64,000 nucleotides of DNA, from contig CM054183.1 of the NCBI GenBank assembly GCA_028829895.1, forward strand, positions 75,937,571 through 76,001,570, read 5' to 3'. This DNA is from Sinotaia quadrata (taxonomy: Eukaryota; Mollusca; Gastropoda; Architaenioglossa; Viviparidae). The notes beneath the pieces were generated by a model. It ran no database searches and had not been told where the DNA came from. It saw only the letters and a program-made list of their open reading frames with translations. The position numbers and the translations under genes are program-made. Below are positions 61,901-64,000 of the stretch, piece by piece (within the stretch, counting starts at the first letter, position 1; each line of letters starts with the position of its first letter).

Positions 61901-63351
61901 TATTCTTGCATAATTCTCATTAAACAATTTAACAGGAGCAACTGCATTGGGTTTTTCAATATTAAATAACTGCACACACCAAAGAAATTATCTCACTATG
62001 AAAAATATTTATAGTATTATTAATATTACTGCCTGATAAATATATATAAGACATTGTTCATTAATTTTGCTAAGGTTTTAATGACTATTATTTACACTGA
62101 TATTTAGACTAGTATTCTGTAAATCAAAATAATATATGTATTCTGTATTTTGAATTTGTCAGGATTTTGATTTTGCCCTGCTGATAAATGATATAGTCTT
62201 GATTTTTTTTTCATCAGGTCATTTCCAAACTTTATTGACTTTTTTTCAGGAATCTTGTACAGTTGTAATAGAAACCCCTAACTTTCCAAACACAATAATT
62301 TTATTAACATTATTGTATATGATACAGGTATTTTATGTGTAGAGCTTATAATATAGATACCTATTAAGCTTGTATCTAATTACTACATCCATTTCAAAAG
62401 TTGACATTTATGGAATTGGCCAGTCAAACATCAGATATTTTGAAGCATTCAGGATGGCCCCTTGAGTAAGCTGGTGTTGCTAGAAGTGTATGAAAGCAAA
62501 ATTCCAGGTTTGGATGAATACCTTTACATGCTGAAGTAATATTAAAACTGAGAGAACGTGTAAATAAACACACACCTCATAGATTCTATATTTTATTTAT
62601 TTTGAAACTCACCTTATTTCATTTTTCATTGTTATCTTTCATTCATATTTTAATTATTGTTCTCACTGTTTCCCTTTTCATTAAAGAAGTTTTATGAATA
62701 TTATGTACATAAAATAAAATATGATACCTACAAATAACTGTTTAGAAAAAAAATCAAGACTATTCTTCCTTGTTAATACTTTCTTACACTATAGTAATTC
62801 ATGATCCATCTAACATGATTTCACCTTACACAGAGATTTTCAAGAATGTGTTATACAACTCAAAGATTGCCTGTAAATGATTTTAATTACATATTTTGGC
62901 TGCTAGCTTCATTCTGTTAGTTTTTGCCCTACTAGTATCATGGAACATTTACTTGGTTACACAGGATAGTAGAGCCTGCCTAAAAACAATGCTTTTAATA
63001 CTTTATTATAAATGAATGACTCTTTATAGTTAGTAGAGAGATTTTTTTCCCAGAGCTGAGAAACCTCTACGCACTATTTATTTTTTCTGAGATATTGTTC
63101 CTGTATGTTAAAACTGATCAGTGTTTTTGCAATTAGAAAAAAAAATCAATGTCACTGTGAATAGTTCAGCTATTTATCTGTTTTATTTTAACTTTATGCT
63201 CAAATCTCTTCTTTTTTCTTCTGTTGCAGAGAGGTTTGCTCGTGGGTGCTATGCAGTGTCAGTTACAGGGCGACTTCCACCTGGAGTAGTTCGTGATTTA
63301 CGTAGTCGTGGCATAGAATACAAACATAGAGATACAAGTCAAAAATCTTAA
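49865..63351 (+). CDS. SUPT4H1: Transcription elongation factor SPT4, complete, four exons
   Basis: Small zinc-finger protein that pairs with SPT5 (NusG-type domain) in DSIF, which rides on RNA polymerase II and controls pausing and elongation in the nucleus. Four exons join to 117 codons, the usual animal length. Seen: [19 protein letters not shown] start; four zinc ligands C16 and C19 (CLLC) and C33 and C36 (CDNC); core [12 protein letters not shown]; then [15 protein letters not shown]5-binding region [15 protein letters not shown]; and end [10 protein letters not shown]. Exon ends fit phases 0, 2 and 1. Nothing is missing or broken. The symbol is that of the vertebrate orthologue. Confidence 0.97.
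49934..51640 (+). other. SPT4 intron 1
   Basis: Very AT-rich, with homopolymer T runs near 51493. No repeat array, transposon end or coding signal seen. Confidence 0.8.
51641..51747 (+). CDS. SUPT4H1: SPT4 exon 2
   Basis: Acceptor AATAG, donor GTAAGC, phase 0 entry and phase 2 exit. It carries the second zinc pair CDNC and the [12 protein letters not shown] core. Confidence 0.96.
52290..52459 (-). mobile_element. piggyBac-type element end, inverted fragment
   Basis: Its complement closely matches the first 170 or so bases of the 53299 element, starting CTCTTTAC at a TTAA (52460-52463). The opposite end was not found, so this is a fragment or a strongly diverged copy. Confidence 0.7.
52550..52660. 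repeat. Local duplication, about 54-bp unit
   Basis: 'agcaagctgttttgtttttgctgatatgcaagc' and a diverged copy 'agcaagctgttccgttttt...gctgaaatgcaag' lie side by side. Confidence 0.65.
53299..54376 (-). mobile_element. Degenerate piggyBac-type DNA transposon, 1078 bp
   Basis: Flanked by TTAA at 53295-53298 and 54377-54380. Ends CTCTTTACCAGGCAGA and, from the right, TTCTTTCCCGGGCGGA are imperfect inverted repeats. It encodes the broken transposase described next and is shorter than an autonomous element, so much of the coding region is deleted. Confidence 0.75.
53580..54151 (-). pseudogene. Broken piggyBac-type transposase, N-terminal part
   Basis: Begins [16 protein letters not shown] near 54151. 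After a stop and a frame change it continues with an acidic stretch ([15 protein letters not shown]), then the DDE_Tnp_1_7-like start: [16 protein letters not shown], a stop in place of the next residue, TNKYA, then [21 protein letters not shown] and another stop after KKEMY. The F-x-x-F-x-x-E-x-F-D-x-I-x-E-x-TN-x-Y and GL-x-I-L-x-GI patterns are those of PGBD/piggyBac proteins. The catalytic aspartates are not found. It is non-functional. Confidence 0.7.
57832..57887 (+). CDS. SUPT4H1: SPT4 exon 3
   Basis: Only 56 bases, acceptor TTACAG, donor GTAATT. It encodes [18 protein letters not shown] in the frame needed by both neighbours. Confidence 0.95.
58368..59937. mobile_element. Possible solo LTR or related remnant, 1570 bp
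   Basis: TGTAA flanks both sides (58363-58367 and 59938-59942), and the left end is TGTCATGG. The right end reads AATAAATACTGTTGCAGGAAAC, similar to the gag-pol element's LTR end (AATAAATACTGGAAACGTAACA) but without the final CA. An AATAAA on the minus strand near 58637 argues for the opposite orientation. It is GC-richer than its flanks and has no coding domain. Boundaries and class are tentative. Confidence 0.35.
60150..60345. repeat. Minisatellite, 24-bp unit, about eight copies
   Basis: Unit like 'gtggtcagttgtggaaagct' plus 'gaga'. Because 24 is divisible by three, both strands stay open as octapeptide repeats; no protein is implied. Confidence 0.88.
61057..61841. repeat. Tandem duplication, about 394 bp, nearly identical
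   Basis: 61057-61450 and 61451-61841 match almost base for base from 'aattagtatttagctaactt' to 'aacatgcataatata'. The differences I saw are a 3-base deletion (caccatcacattc versus caccacattc) and a single substitution nearby, so it is recent. Confidence 0.93.
63230..63351 (+). CDS. SUPT4H1: SPT4 exon 4 with stop codon
   Basis: Acceptor TTGCAG, phase 1 entry. It encodes [18 protein letters not shown] onward to TSQKS and a TAA stop. Confidence 0.96.
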
Positions 63352-64000
63352 CATTCGCTTTTTTTATATAAACATGTGTGGTTCTGTTTTGGAATACTGC
63401 ATTTTCGATAAATGAAGTTGATTAAATTGTCATCTTGAATCAAATAGAAATTCATTTCAAAAGAAACATGGTTAAATATAAAATCTTGGATTAATTTTAA
63501 TTACAAAACATGATACTGTAAAAGCTTAATTGCTATTTTGAAAAGGAATGTGCATTTTTAAAAATTTCTTATGCATTTACTATAATTACAAAACGTTAAA
63601 AATGAAGAAACATAATTACTGTTTTAAAAAGAAATGTATACTCAGATGATACAATATTTCTTGGACTGGAACCTAAAGTCAACTCTAAAACAGGCAGTCT
63701 TAAACTGAAGATCAGAAGACATAAACATGGCAGATGCAGTGAATGGAGATAATGTTGTCCTTTCTAGACAGTCTTGAATGATAAAATATGTGTTAAAATG
63801 AAACTTAAATAAAATACTAGAAAACAGTTTGCATTTTCTCTTTAATCTGTCCATTTCAAACAGTCATCCTTGGGTAAAAATGCATGTCTGTTTAGTAAAA
63901 AGTTCATTGAATGTTTGGTTACAGATTAATAGAGTACCAAACCTCTTATTAAATAAGCTTGATAACAGTCATTCCAGATTTTCTGGTTTCAGGGTCCTAT
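63352..64000 (+). other. SPT4 3' untranslated region and downstream
   Basis: AT-rich. The clearest polyadenylation signal is AATAAA at 63808-63813; the true site is unknown. No other gene start seen before the window ends. Confidence 0.5.

Larger units (their letters stand above)
57888..63229 (+). other. SPT4 intron 3
   Basis: It holds an LTR-like block, a 24-bp minisatellite and a 394-bp tandem duplication, listed separately. About 61850-63220 is AT-rich with nothing recognised. Confidence 0.75.

Overview
The window is animal nuclear DNA: AT-rich, with small coding exons split by large introns, GT-AG splice sites throughout, many minisatellites, and LTR and cut-and-paste transposons. The two host genes are spliced and have clear metazoan orthologues. 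Introns full of minisatellites and the sequence style suggest an invertebrate, most plausibly a mollusc or other lophotrochozoan, but nothing here proves the phylum.

From position 1 to about 48.9 kb the minus strand carries the 5' two thirds of a sulfonylurea-receptor ABC transporter (SUR, the ABCC8/ABCC9 type). I placed 15 coding exons whose phases join without a break into 860 codons: TMD0, the L0 linker, TMD1, a long serine-rich linker, and NBD1 through Walker A and the Q-loop. The gene runs off the left edge. At 49.9-63.4 kb the plus strand carries a complete four-exon gene for the transcription elongation factor SPT4 (117 aa). The two genes are head to head, about 1 kb apart, with two ETS-type sites just upstream of SPT4.

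An 8.3-kb intact Ty3/gypsy-superfamily retrotransposon (32412-40721) lies antisense in SUR intron 3. It has two 1545-bp LTRs, a 5-bp target duplication, a tRNA-Pro primer site and one 1458-codon gag-pol frame. Its pol order is protease, integrase, reverse transcriptase, RNase H: integrase comes before reverse transcriptase, as in the Gmr1-type group rather than ordinary gypsy elements.

Other mobile DNA: a piggyBac-type MITE (2145-2613), a hAT-type MITE with a perfect 8-bp duplication (13916-14111), a dead piggyBac-type element with a broken transposase (53299-54376) plus an inverted copy of one of its ends, and two LTR-like blocks that are less certain. Tandem repeats are extremely common. 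At least two arrays are made of copies of SUR exon-intron boundaries: one multiplies the exon 11 donor region, the other the exon 8 acceptor region. A third boundary, at exon 3, is duplicated once. These arrays and the integrase-first retrotransposon are the most unusual content. I saw no tRNA, rRNA or CRISPR feature.
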